The translations under genes and the position numbers were made by a program. 5,746 nucleotides of DNA from positions 1 through 5,746 of the forward strand of contig JAFSUV010000205.1 of NCBI GenBank assembly GCA_017450425.1. Reading direction: 5' to 3'. Source of the stretch: Kiritimatiellia bacterium (GTDB lineage Bacteria; Verrucomicrobiota; Kiritimatiellia; RFP12; UBA3636). Each line of letters starts with the position of its first letter. Within the stretch, counting starts at the first letter, position 1. Below are positions 1 through 4,650 of the stretch, piece by piece. The notes beneath the pieces were generated by a model that ran no database searches, had not been told where the DNA came from, and saw nothing but the letters and a program-made list of their open reading frames with translations.

Positions 1-6
1 AGGAAC

Positions 7-28
7 GCCGCCGCGCGGATGCGGCGGC
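7..28. other. GC-only hairpin at the left edge
   Basis: GCCGCCGC (7-14) and GCGGCGGC (21-28) form a perfect 8-bp stem around the 6-nt loop GCGGAT. It could fold in RNA from either strand and may be the terminator hairpin of a gene lying left of the window. No T-run follows on either strand, so an intrinsic terminator is only a guess. No coding gene could be assigned to bases 1-103. Confidence 0.3.
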
Positions 29-36
29 ATGAAAAT

Positions 37-70
37 GGGCAATGCGCCTGTTTGGTCTGTTCCATTGCCC
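37..70. promoter_or_regulatory. 8-bp inverted repeat upstream of the first gene's promoter, possible operator
   Basis: GGGCAATG (37-44) and CATTGCCC (63-70) are perfect inverted repeats with an 18-nt spacer. The right arm ends 7 nt before the TG of the extended -10 at 78-86, so the arms lie around the region where a -35 element or a bound regulator would sit. A dimeric repressor or activator site is a reasonable reading. An RNA stem from upstream transcription is the alternative. No regulator gene is in the window. Confidence 0.3.
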
Positions 71-77
71 TGCGTTG

Positions 78-86
78 TGGTAAACT
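78..86 (+). promoter_or_regulatory. Extended -10 promoter element for the DUF481-cysE-rsmB operon
   Basis: TGGTAAACT (TG at 78-79, hexamer TAAACT at 81-86) fits an extended -10. There is no good -35 at 16-18 bp spacing (bases 58-63 are TGTTCC), which extended -10 promoters can tolerate. A start site about 7 nt downstream, near base 94, would give a ~123-nt leader to the gene at 217. The bases after the hexamer (TCCCGCC) are GC-rich, like those after the two -10 elements in the 4361-4646 region. Confidence 0.4.
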
Positions 87-96
87 TCCCGCCATT

Positions 97-119
97 CCGC
101 CGCATGCTGCATCCGGCGG
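97..119. other. Hairpin in the 5' leader of the first gene
   Basis: CCGCCG (97-102) pairs with CGGCGG (114-119). Inside, a single C/C mismatch (103/113) is followed by ATG (104-106) pairing with CAT (110-112) around the 3-nt loop CTG. This would be a compact stem very near the 5' end of the predicted transcript, and it would bury the ATG at 104 that opens the possible leader ORF. It could control access to that ATG or protect the transcript end; both are inferences. Confidence 0.35.
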
Positions 120-214
120 TTGCATCAAGCCGTTCCGATAGAACCATCGTTGCATCATGGCTCTTCGACAAAACACCGTTGCATCAAGACACTCCGACAA
201 AAAAAATCAATTGA
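104..214 (+). other. Possible 36-residue leader ORF ending 2 nt before the DUF481 gene
   Basis: An ORF starts at ATG 104, within CCGCCGCATG, and stops at TGA 212-214. Only CA separates that stop from the ATG of the main gene at 217. No Shine-Dalgarno precedes either start, so reinitiation by ribosomes finishing the leader is plausible. The predicted peptide begins MLHPAVASS and ends TPTKKIN. Because of the tandem DNA repeats it holds a weak ten-residue repeat, V-A-S-x-x-x-D-(R/K)-T-x, occurring twice. It matches no family I recognise. It may be a chance ORF; similar placement before the other two promoter-proximal genes is the main reason to list it. Confidence 0.22.
119..208 (+). repeat. Three tandem imperfect ~30-bp repeats (GTTGCATCA units)
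   Basis: Units start at 119, 149 and 178 (lengths 30, 29 and 31). Each begins with the identical 9-mer GTTGCATCA. Units 2 and 3 also share a TCGACAAAA or CCGACAAAA tail; unit 1 has a more diverged TTCCGATAGAACC. The spacing is close to three helical turns, so the identical 9-mers would face roughly the same side of the DNA. The array fills most of the space between the predicted promoter and the DUF481 start codon. It could be direct-repeat binding sites acting in the leader region, an RNA-level element, or remnants of a duplicated leader-peptide coding segment (units 1 and 2 are in the same reading frame, unit 3 is not). Confidence 0.6.
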
Positions 215-216
215 CA

Positions 217-1053
217 ATGAAATTCCATGCCTTTTCTGCGGCGACGATCGCCGCCATCGCGACTTGCGCCGTTTCCTCCGCCAGAGCCGATTCCGAGGCC
301 GCCCTTGCCGAAGTCGCCGCCACGGCCGGCGTCGCCATCGGTCTGACGGACGCCGAAAAAGATCTTTCCGACATGTGGACCGGCAAAGTCGGCCTCGGCT
401 TCGACGCCCAGGGCGGCAACACGGAAAAGAGCGGCTTTTCCGTCGGTGCCGAGGCGAAAAAACTCGAAGGCGGCTACGTGGTGGTCTCTTCCGCCGAGGG
501 CGGTTGGGAGGAAACGAAAGTCGTTGACTCCGACGGCACGGAGCGCGACGAGCGCACTCTCGGCTACGCGAAAGCGTCGGTAAACGCCAAGCGCCGCTTC
601 GAAGGGCTCGGTTTCTTCGTCTATGGCGACTTCTCGGCCCGCAACGACGACGTGTCCGGCGTCCGCTACCGCGTCTCCGAAAGCGCCGGCCTCGGCACCT
701 ATCTCGTGGATGAGGAAGGCCTGAAGCTTTCGATCGAGGCGGGCGTCGCGGAAGTGCAGGAAAAACTCGCCGGCGCGGAATCCGACAACTACACGGCGTT
801 CCGCCTCGCGGAGCGCGGCGACTACATCCCGTCGTGGGGCGACAACGTGTCGCTGTTCGAGTTCGCGGAATGGCTCTGCGACGCCGACGATTCGGACCAC
901 TGGTTCGCCAAGGCCGAGGCCGGCATCGACATCCCGATGGTGGCGTCCATGAACCTCGCGCTCAAGGTTTCGCTCGATCACGAGAACATGCCCGCCGCCG
1001 GCAAGGAGAAGACGGATCGCCGCTTCACCGCCCAGGTGGGCTGGGCTTTTTAA
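217..1053 (+). CDS. DUF481-family (YdiY-like) outer-membrane beta-barrel protein
   Basis: A 278-residue secreted protein, probably an outer-membrane barrel of unknown function. Residues 1-24 form a signal peptide: K2, a hydrophobic Ala/Ile core, and an A-R-A cleavage site before D25. After a short periplasmic segment, W54-T-G and G-G-N-T (66-69) match the opening strand signature typical of DUF481 proteins. Alternating hydrophobic strands follow to the C-terminal phenylalanine (F278), the usual end of Bam-inserted barrels. No catalytic motif is visible. I chose ATG 217 because it puts the signal peptide at the N-terminus; the in-frame ATG at 157 would add 20 polar residues in front. The start lacks a Shine-Dalgarno (A-rich upstream) and lies 2 nt after a possible leader ORF. 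It is first in an operon with cysE, whose start is 4 nt after this stop. DUF481 assignment is from sequence resemblance; secretion and the barrel are strongly suggested. Confidence 0.82.
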   Translation: MKFHAFSAATIAAIATCAVSSARADSEAALAEVAATAGVAIGLTDAEKDLSDMWTGKVGLGFDAQGGNTEKSGFSVGAEAKKLEGGYVVVSSAEGGWEETKVVDSDGTERDERTLGYAKASVNAKRRFEGLGFFVYGDFSARNDDVSGVRYRVSESAGLGTYLVDEEGLKLSIEAGVAEVQEKLAGAESDNYTAFRLAERGDYIPSWGDNVSLFEFAEWLCDADDSDHWFAKAEAGIDIPMVASMNLALKVSLDHENMPAAGKEKTDRRFTAQVGWAF

Positions 1054-1057
1054 AATC

Positions 1058-1987
1058 GTGGAAAGCGTCAGCGACTGGATAGCAGCCTCCAAGGCGAGGT
1101 GGGAGGGCGCAAGGAGCGTCTGCCCCGCGTGCGCCTTGCGCGAAAGGGCCGGGAAAATGGAAGTCGCGGGGCGGCTGCCGTCGCAGGAATCTGTCGGCGC
1201 GCTTCTCGGCGGTCTTGTCGCGTTCGTGACGCCGGTGTGCGCGACGGGGGACGGCACGGGCGTCGTCGCCACGGCGTTTTCCGAAGTCCCGGTTTCCGGA
1301 CTTGCCCAAGACCTTTACAGTGCCGTTTGCGCGGCGGGGCTTGGCGACGCCGAAGCGCGGGCGGCGGTGGAGGGCTTTTTCGCCGCCGTGCCCGACATCC
1401 GCAGAAAACTCGGCGAGGACATCCGCGCCGGCTACGAGGGCGACCCCGCAGCGCGGTCGGAGCTGGAGGTCGTGCTGTCGTACCCCGGCTACGGCGCCAT
1501 CGCGACCCATCGCGTGGCCCACGCGCTGCTGGCGCTCGGAGTGCCGCTGCTTCCACGCATGATGTCCGAGCGCGCGCACTCCTCAACCGGCATCGACATC
1601 CACCCCGGAGCGACGATCGGGCCGGGCTTTTTCATCGACCACGGCACGGGCGTCGTCATCGGCGAAACATGCACGATCGGCCGTCGCGTGAAACTCTACC
1701 AGGGCGTCACGCTCGGGGCGCTTTCGTTTGCCAAGGACGAGCATGGCCACCTCGTGAAGGGCGTCAAGCGCCATCCGGACGTGGAGGACAACGTCGTCAT
1801 CTACGCCGGAGCCACGATCCTCGGCGGCGAAACCGTGATCGGCCACGACTCGGTGATCGGCGGCAACGTATGGCTCGTCCACTCCGTGCCGCCCATGAGC
1901 AAGGTGCTCAACGCGCAGCCGGAACCGCGCATCAGGGTGCCCGGCGTGCCGGACGAAACGATTTTCGCCGAGGGCGGAGGCATCTAG
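1058..1987 (+). CDS. cysE: Serine O-acetyltransferase (long form)
   Basis: A cytoplasmic enzyme of 309 residues that transfers acetyl from acetyl-CoA to L-serine, giving O-acetylserine, the committed step of cysteine synthesis. The N-terminal helical domain (about 35-165) includes L-P-S and E-D-I-R-A-x-Y-E-G-D-P-A, as in the longer serine acetyltransferases of anaerobes. The left-handed beta-helix begins at G-I-D-I-H-P (178-183) and runs through D-H-G-T-G-V-V-I-G-E (194-203) and Y-Q-G-V-T-L-G. D180 and H195 align with the catalytic Asp143/His158 of the E. coli enzyme. The protein ends in G-G-G-I, resembling the E. coli tail G-D-G-I whose terminal Ile inserts into CysK. GTG 1058 was chosen because it leaves 4 nt after the upstream stop and gives a normal N-terminus; ATG 1157 (residue 34) is an alternative with AAAGGG upstream. 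Function is secure; the exact start is less so. Confidence 0.92.
   Translation: MESVSDWIAASKARWEGARSVCPACALRERAGKMEVAGRLPSQESVGALLGGLVAFVTPVCATGDGTGVVATAFSEVPVSGLAQDLYSAVCAAGLGDAEARAAVEGFFAAVPDIRRKLGEDIRAGYEGDPAARSELEVVLSYPGYGAIATHRVAHALLALGVPLLPRMMSERAHSSTGIDIHPGATIGPGFFIDHGTGVVIGETCTIGRRVKLYQGVTLGALSFAKDEHGHLVKGVKRHPDVEDNVVIYAGATILGGETVIGHDSVIGGNVWLVHSVPPMSKVLNAQPEPRIRVPGVPDETIFAEGGGI
1976..1980 (+). promoter_or_regulatory. Shine-Dalgarno site for rsmB
   Basis: GGAGG lies inside the last codons of cysE, 9 nt before GTG 1990. It is the only strong Shine-Dalgarno seen before a start codon in the window. It settles GTG 1990 as the rsmB start, even though that frame stays open far upstream inside cysE and the first in-frame ATG is not until 2092. 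Confidence 0.65.
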
Positions 1988-1989
1988 CC

Positions 1990-3303
1990 GTGGGCAACGC
2001 CTCATCCAGTCCGGATGACGGGACGCTCGCGCGCATCGACGCGCTTCGCATCGTGTCGCGCTGGGAGGAGAGCGGCGACTTCCCGGACCGCATGTTCGGG
2101 AGCGTGCCGCCGTACCGGCGTCCGTTCGTGATGGATCTGGTCTATACGACGGTGCGCCGGATAAGGGCGCTTGCGTACGCGCTCGACAATTTCGTGCCGA
2201 GGCGGCCGGACAATCAGCGCGTGTGGTGCGCCCTCGTCCTCGGCGCCGCCCAGATCATCGACATGCACGGCATCCCGGAACACGCCGCCGTGGCTTCGAC
2301 GGTCGAAGCCGCGAAGGCCTTCGCCGGCGTCCGCCATGCCGGGTTCGTGAACGCCGTGCTCCGCAACTTGATCCGCAATCTCCCCGCAGTGCGCCAGGCG
2401 CTGCAAAGCGCCCCGCTCGCCGTACGCGCTTCGCACACGGATGCGCAGGTGGAGCGCTGGATCGCCCGCTGGGGCGCCGAGAGGGCGGCGGCCATTTGCG
2501 AATGGGACGACACCCCCGCGCACGCGACGGCGCTGACACTGCCGGGCGGCCCGGAGGTCGCGGCGATCGTCGTCGCGTTTTTGGACGCCGGCGTCAAGGC
2601 CACGGTCCACCCCGGTGCGCCGGGCCGGGCGGTCGTGATCCCGCACGGGTCGCATATCGACTCGCTTCCGGGGTTCGCGGAAGGACTTTGGACGGTGCAG
2701 GATCCGGCTACGCTTCAAGCGGTGCGCCTGCTTGGCGCGCAACCCGGCATGCGCGTGTGGGACGCCTGCGCCGCCCCCGGCGGCAAGTCCGTGCAAATCG
2801 CCGCCGCCATGGGCGGCAAGGGGCTCTTGGCGGCGACCGATTGCTGGCGCGACCGGCTCGATCCGCTGCGCGAAAATTTCAGCCGGTTTCGGATCGACCA
2901 GGCGTTCGCCCGCGTTTTCGTGGCGGATGCAAAGCGCGCGTCGGGGCGCGACCTCGGCGGATTGGGGCCTTTCGACCGCATTCTGGTCGATGCCCCGTGC
3001 AGCAACACCGGTGTGCAGCGCCGCCGCGCCGACGCCCGCTGGCGCTTTTCGCCGGAGCGCCTCTCCTCGCTCGCTTCGACTCAGCTCGCCATCCTCGAAA
3101 ACGCCGCCTTGCGGCACCTCGCGCCGGGCGGACGCATCGTTTACAGCACCTGCTCGATAGAGCGCGAAGAGAATGAAGGCGTGGCCGAAGAATTCCTTCG
3201 CCGCCATCCGGAATTCAAGATGGCGGATTCCGCATTCCTCGTTCCGCCGGACAAGGCGTGCGACGGCGCTTTCGCCGCCGCCTTCGAGCTGCGCGACATT
3301 TAG
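1990..3303 (+). CDS. rsmB: 16S rRNA (cytosine-C5) methyltransferase RsmB/Sun family
   Basis: A 437-residue SAM-dependent enzyme; RsmB methylates C5 of a 16S rRNA cytosine (C967 in E. coli). Residues ~5-135 form a NusB-like RNA-binding domain ending in G-F-V-N-A-V-L-R-N (118-126). The Rossmann methyltransferase domain follows: D-A-C-A-A-P-G-G-K-S (258-267) binds SAM, and D284 sits where the ribose-binding acid is expected. The two family cysteines are C337 in D-A-P-C-S-N-T-G and C388 in Y-S-T-C-S; by homology C388 is the nucleophile and C337 helps release product. The length is close to the E. coli protein (429). The NusB domain favours RsmB over RsmF. The gap to cysE is 2 nt, so it is cotranscribed and probably coupled. 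Its usual neighbours in many genomes (fmt, def, rpe) are absent here. No terminator is visible in the 28 nt before the convergent gene's stop. Confidence 0.92.
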   Translation: MGNASSSPDDGTLARIDALRIVSRWEESGDFPDRMFGSVPPYRRPFVMDLVYTTVRRIRALAYALDNFVPRRPDNQRVWCALVLGAAQIIDMHGIPEHAAVASTVEAAKAFAGVRHAGFVNAVLRNLIRNLPAVRQALQSAPLAVRASHTDAQVERWIARWGAERAAAICEWDDTPAHATALTLPGGPEVAAIVVAFLDAGVKATVHPGAPGRAVVIPHGSHIDSLPGFAEGLWTVQDPATLQAVRLLGAQPGMRVWDACAAPGGKSVQIAAAMGGKGLLAATDCWRDRLDPLRENFSRFRIDQAFARVFVADAKRASGRDLGGLGPFDRILVDAPCSNTGVQRRRADARWRFSPERLSSLASTQLAILENAALRHLAPGGRIVYSTCSIEREENEGVAEEFLRRHPEFKMADSAFLVPPDKACDGAFAAAFELRDI

Positions 3304-3331
3304 CCCGGTTTCGGCCCGCAGAGGAAAGCGC

Positions 3332-4360
3332 TCACACCCGGACCTCGCCGGCGAGGACGCGGCGGTAGTCGGCGAGGTTGGTGCGCAGCAGCGCCGGCGT
3401 GTCAAGGCCGTAGGGACAGCGGGACGCGCACTTCCGGCAGTCGAGGCAGTCGTCGATCTTCGCCATTTCAGCCTGCCATTCCGGCGTGAGCCACGCGCGG
3501 GACGGCGCCCTGCGCAGCATGAGGGACATCCGGGCGCAGTTGTTGATCTTGATCCCGACCGGGCAAGGCATGCAATAGCCGCAGCCGCGGCAGAACGACC
3601 CCGAGAGCGACTCCTTCTCCTTCTCGATGAACGCCGCCAGCGCCGGCGTCATCGCCGGCGTGGCCGCCATGTAGGAAAGCCACTCATCCAGCTCGCGCTC
3701 GCGCTGCACCCCCCAGATGGGCACGACGTTCGGAAACTGCGAAATGAACGCCATCGCGGCGTCCGAGCGATTGATCAGGCCGCCAGCCAGCCCCTTCATC
3801 GCAATGAAGCCGACATTCGCGGCTTCGCAGCGCCGCACGAGCGCAATCTCGCGCTCGGAGGCAAGATACGAAAACGGGAACTGCAGCGTGTCGTAGAGGC
3901 CGGAATCGACGCATTCCTCGGCGACGGCGACAAGATGCGCCGTGACGGAGATGTGGCGGATCTTGCCCGCGGCTTTCGCCGCGAGCATCTCTTCGTACAT
4001 CCCGGTGCCGTCGTCAGGCCGCCAGCATTGTCCGGCGCAATGAAACTGGTAGATGTCGATGCGGTCGGTCCGGAGAGTGCGCAGAGAAGTCTCGAGCTGC
4101 GCCCGGAACTCGGCCGGCGTCCGGGCCATCGTCTTGGTGGCGAGGACAATCCGGTCGCGCAGGCCGCCGGCGAACGCCTCGCCGACTTTTTCCTCGCTGT
4201 CGGAGTAGGCCCGGGCCGTGTCGAAGAAACGGATGCCGCCATCAAAGGCACGGCGCAGGAGACGGACGGCGTCGGCTTTCGGGATGCGCTGGATCGGCAG
4301 GGCGCCGAACCCGTTCTGCGGGACGGCGATCCCGGTGCGGCCGAGAACGACGGTGTTCAT
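3332..4360 (-). CDS. Aldo/keto reductase with C-terminal 4Fe-4S ferredoxin-like domain
   Basis: A 342-residue cytoplasmic oxidoreductase of unknown substrate. Residues 1-245 form the aldo/keto reductase TIM barrel: the opening L-G-R-T-G is typical, and the catalytic tetrad is intact as D47, Y52, K76 and H107. Residues 255-342 are an iron-sulfur tail with two cysteine clusters, C257-x2-C-x2-C-x2-C266-P and C305-x2-C-x2-C-x3-C315-P; the second is a classic 4Fe-4S motif. This is a known fusion, common in anaerobes, where electrons could pass between NAD(P)H and iron-sulfur partners; the physiological reaction is generally unclear. ATG 4360 gives the expected N-terminus. The start has no clear Shine-Dalgarno and lies 6 nt after the stop of a possible leader ORF. 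It is divergent from etfA across 286 nt and convergent with rsmB. Family is certain, substrate is not. Confidence 0.9.
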   Translation of the reverse strand: MNTVVLGRTGIAVPQNGFGALPIQRIPKADAVRLLRRAFDGGIRFFDTARAYSDSEEKVGEAFAGGLRDRIVLATKTMARTPAEFRAQLETSLRTLRTDRIDIYQFHCAGQCWRPDDGTGMYEEMLAAKAAGKIRHISVTAHLVAVAEECVDSGLYDTLQFPFSYLASEREIALVRRCEAANVGFIAMKGLAGGLINRSDAAMAFISQFPNVVPIWGVQRERELDEWLSYMAATPAMTPALAAFIEKEKESLSGSFCRGCGYCMPCPVGIKINNCARMSLMLRRAPSRAWLTPEWQAEMAKIDDCLDCRKCASRCPYGLDTPALLRTNLADYRRVLAGEVRV

Positions 4361-4366
4361 TGCTTT

Positions 4367-4483
4367 CTATGGAAGGTTTGAGTTTGCCGCAGGCGAAAAG
4401 AACCGGGCGGCGGTGAAACGCGACCGGACGCGACGGAACGCGCGGCGACACTTGCGGGAGCCCGCGGGCGCCTTGCGTTTCAT
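4367..4483 (-). other. Possible 38-residue arginine-rich leader ORF before the aldo/keto reductase
   Basis: On the minus strand, ATG at 4483-4481 opens an ORF that stops at TAG 4369-4367, 6 nt before the reductase ATG. The ATG begins exactly 7 nt after the TAGAAT hexamer of the predicted promoter, so it could be the first codon of a leaderless mRNA. The peptide starts MKRKAPAGS and is very basic: about 13 of its first 27 residues are Arg or Lys. Arg-rich translations are common in GC-rich noncoding DNA, so composition is weak evidence. No family is recognised. Confidence 0.22.
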
Positions 4484-4490
4484 GCGGCGG

Positions 4491-4521
4491 ATTCTACCAC
4501 CCGGACTGCACTCCAAGTCAA
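4491..4521 (-). promoter_or_regulatory. Promoter for the aldo/keto reductase
   Basis: Reading the minus strand, TTGACT (4521-4516) is a near-consensus -35. It is followed after 19 nt by TAGAAT (4496-4491), with TGG in front to make an extended -10 (TGGTAGAAT). The spacing is slightly long, but the extended -10 would compensate. The predicted start site is near 4484-4483, giving a ~124-nt leader or a leaderless leader ORF. This is the best-matched promoter in the window. Confidence 0.5.
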
Positions 4522-4546
4522 GGGAAAACCGATCCCGGAACAACGC

Positions 4547-4572
4547 CGGGGCCGCAGCGGCTCCGCCTTTTT
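4547..4572 (+). terminator. Terminator-like hairpin and T-run just upstream of etfA's promoter
   Basis: CGGGGCC (4547-4553) pairs with GGCTCCG (4559-4565), including one G-T wobble, around a 5-nt loop. CC and five Ts (4568-4572) follow. This fits an intrinsic terminator on the plus strand. No plus-strand gene lies directly upstream, so it could stop transcripts running from rsmB antisense through the reductase. The last T of the run is also the T of the extended -10 TG. The shorter palindrome GCCGC-A-GCGGC (4551-4561) lies in the same bases and could instead be an operator around the -35 position. Confidence 0.3.
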
Positions 4573-4580
4573 GCTACAAT
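4572..4580 (+). promoter_or_regulatory. Extended -10 promoter element for etfA
   Basis: TGCTACAAT (TG at 4572-4573, hexamer TACAAT at 4575-4580) matches an extended -10 well. No recognisable -35 occurs at 16-18 bp; that region is the GC palindrome GCCGC-A-GCGGC. The expected start site is about base 4587-4588, giving a ~60-nt leader before the etfA ATG at 4647. The bases between hexamer and ATG 4588 are GCCGCCC, like the GC-rich stretch after the other two -10 elements. Confidence 0.45.
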
Positions 4581-4587
4581 GCCGCCC

Positions 4588-4650
4588 ATGCGCGGACACG
4601 GACGGCATTTTTCCGGTTGCGTCCGCGCCGGATTGGACACACGGAAATGA
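4588..4650 (+). other. Possible 20-residue leader ORF overlapping the etfA start
   Basis: ATG 4588 lies exactly 7 nt after the TACAAT hexamer and opens a 20-codon ORF. Its stop TGA (4648-4650) overlaps the etfA start as ATGA, the classic arrangement for stop-start translational coupling. The etfA start has only a weak purine stretch (CGGAA) before it. The peptide starts MRGHGRHFSG and contains no run of a single amino acid that would suggest attenuation. It may be coincidental, but matches the arrangement before the reductase and the DUF481 gene. Confidence 0.27.

Noticed and set aside
119..208. CRISPR array
   Set aside because: The units touch each other, only nine bases are identical, and there are no unique spacers separating constant repeats.
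211..216. TTGACA as a -35 box
   Set aside because: It directly abuts the DUF481 ATG, with no -10 at a suitable distance inside the coding region.
1051..1056. TAAAAT as a -10 for cysE
   Set aside because: It overlaps the DUF481 stop, has no TG extension and no -35; the 4-nt gap fits cotranscription.
184..1272. Long minus-strand ORF opposite the DUF481 gene (362 codons)
   Set aside because: It is the antisense shadow of a gene with a signal peptide and DUF481 motif; its translation is Arg/Ala/Gly-rich with no family resemblance.
1099..1989. N-terminal extension of rsmB, since its frame is open back to ATG 1099
   Set aside because: The extra ~297 residues would overlap cysE almost entirely and are Arg-rich shadow; the GGAGG site and family length support GTG 1990.
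3304..3331. Shared bidirectional terminator between rsmB and the reductase
   Set aside because: Only a weak 3-bp stem (CCG-GTTT-CGG) and no T-run on either strand.
2002..3405. Long minus-strand ORF opposite rsmB (467 codons)
   Set aside because: rsmB on the plus strand has intact SAM-binding and double-cysteine motifs; the reverse frame is a GC-driven shadow.
3173..4381. 402-codon plus-strand ORF overlapping the end of rsmB and the whole reductase gene
   Set aside because: It is antisense to an aldo/keto reductase with its complete catalytic tetrad and iron-sulfur cysteines; the plus-strand translation is low-complexity Arg/Ala sequence.
4460..4469. GCCCGCGGGC palindrome in the reductase leader
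   Set aside because: A perfect 10-bp palindrome, but short, all G/C and without partner sites, so easily expected by chance at this base composition.
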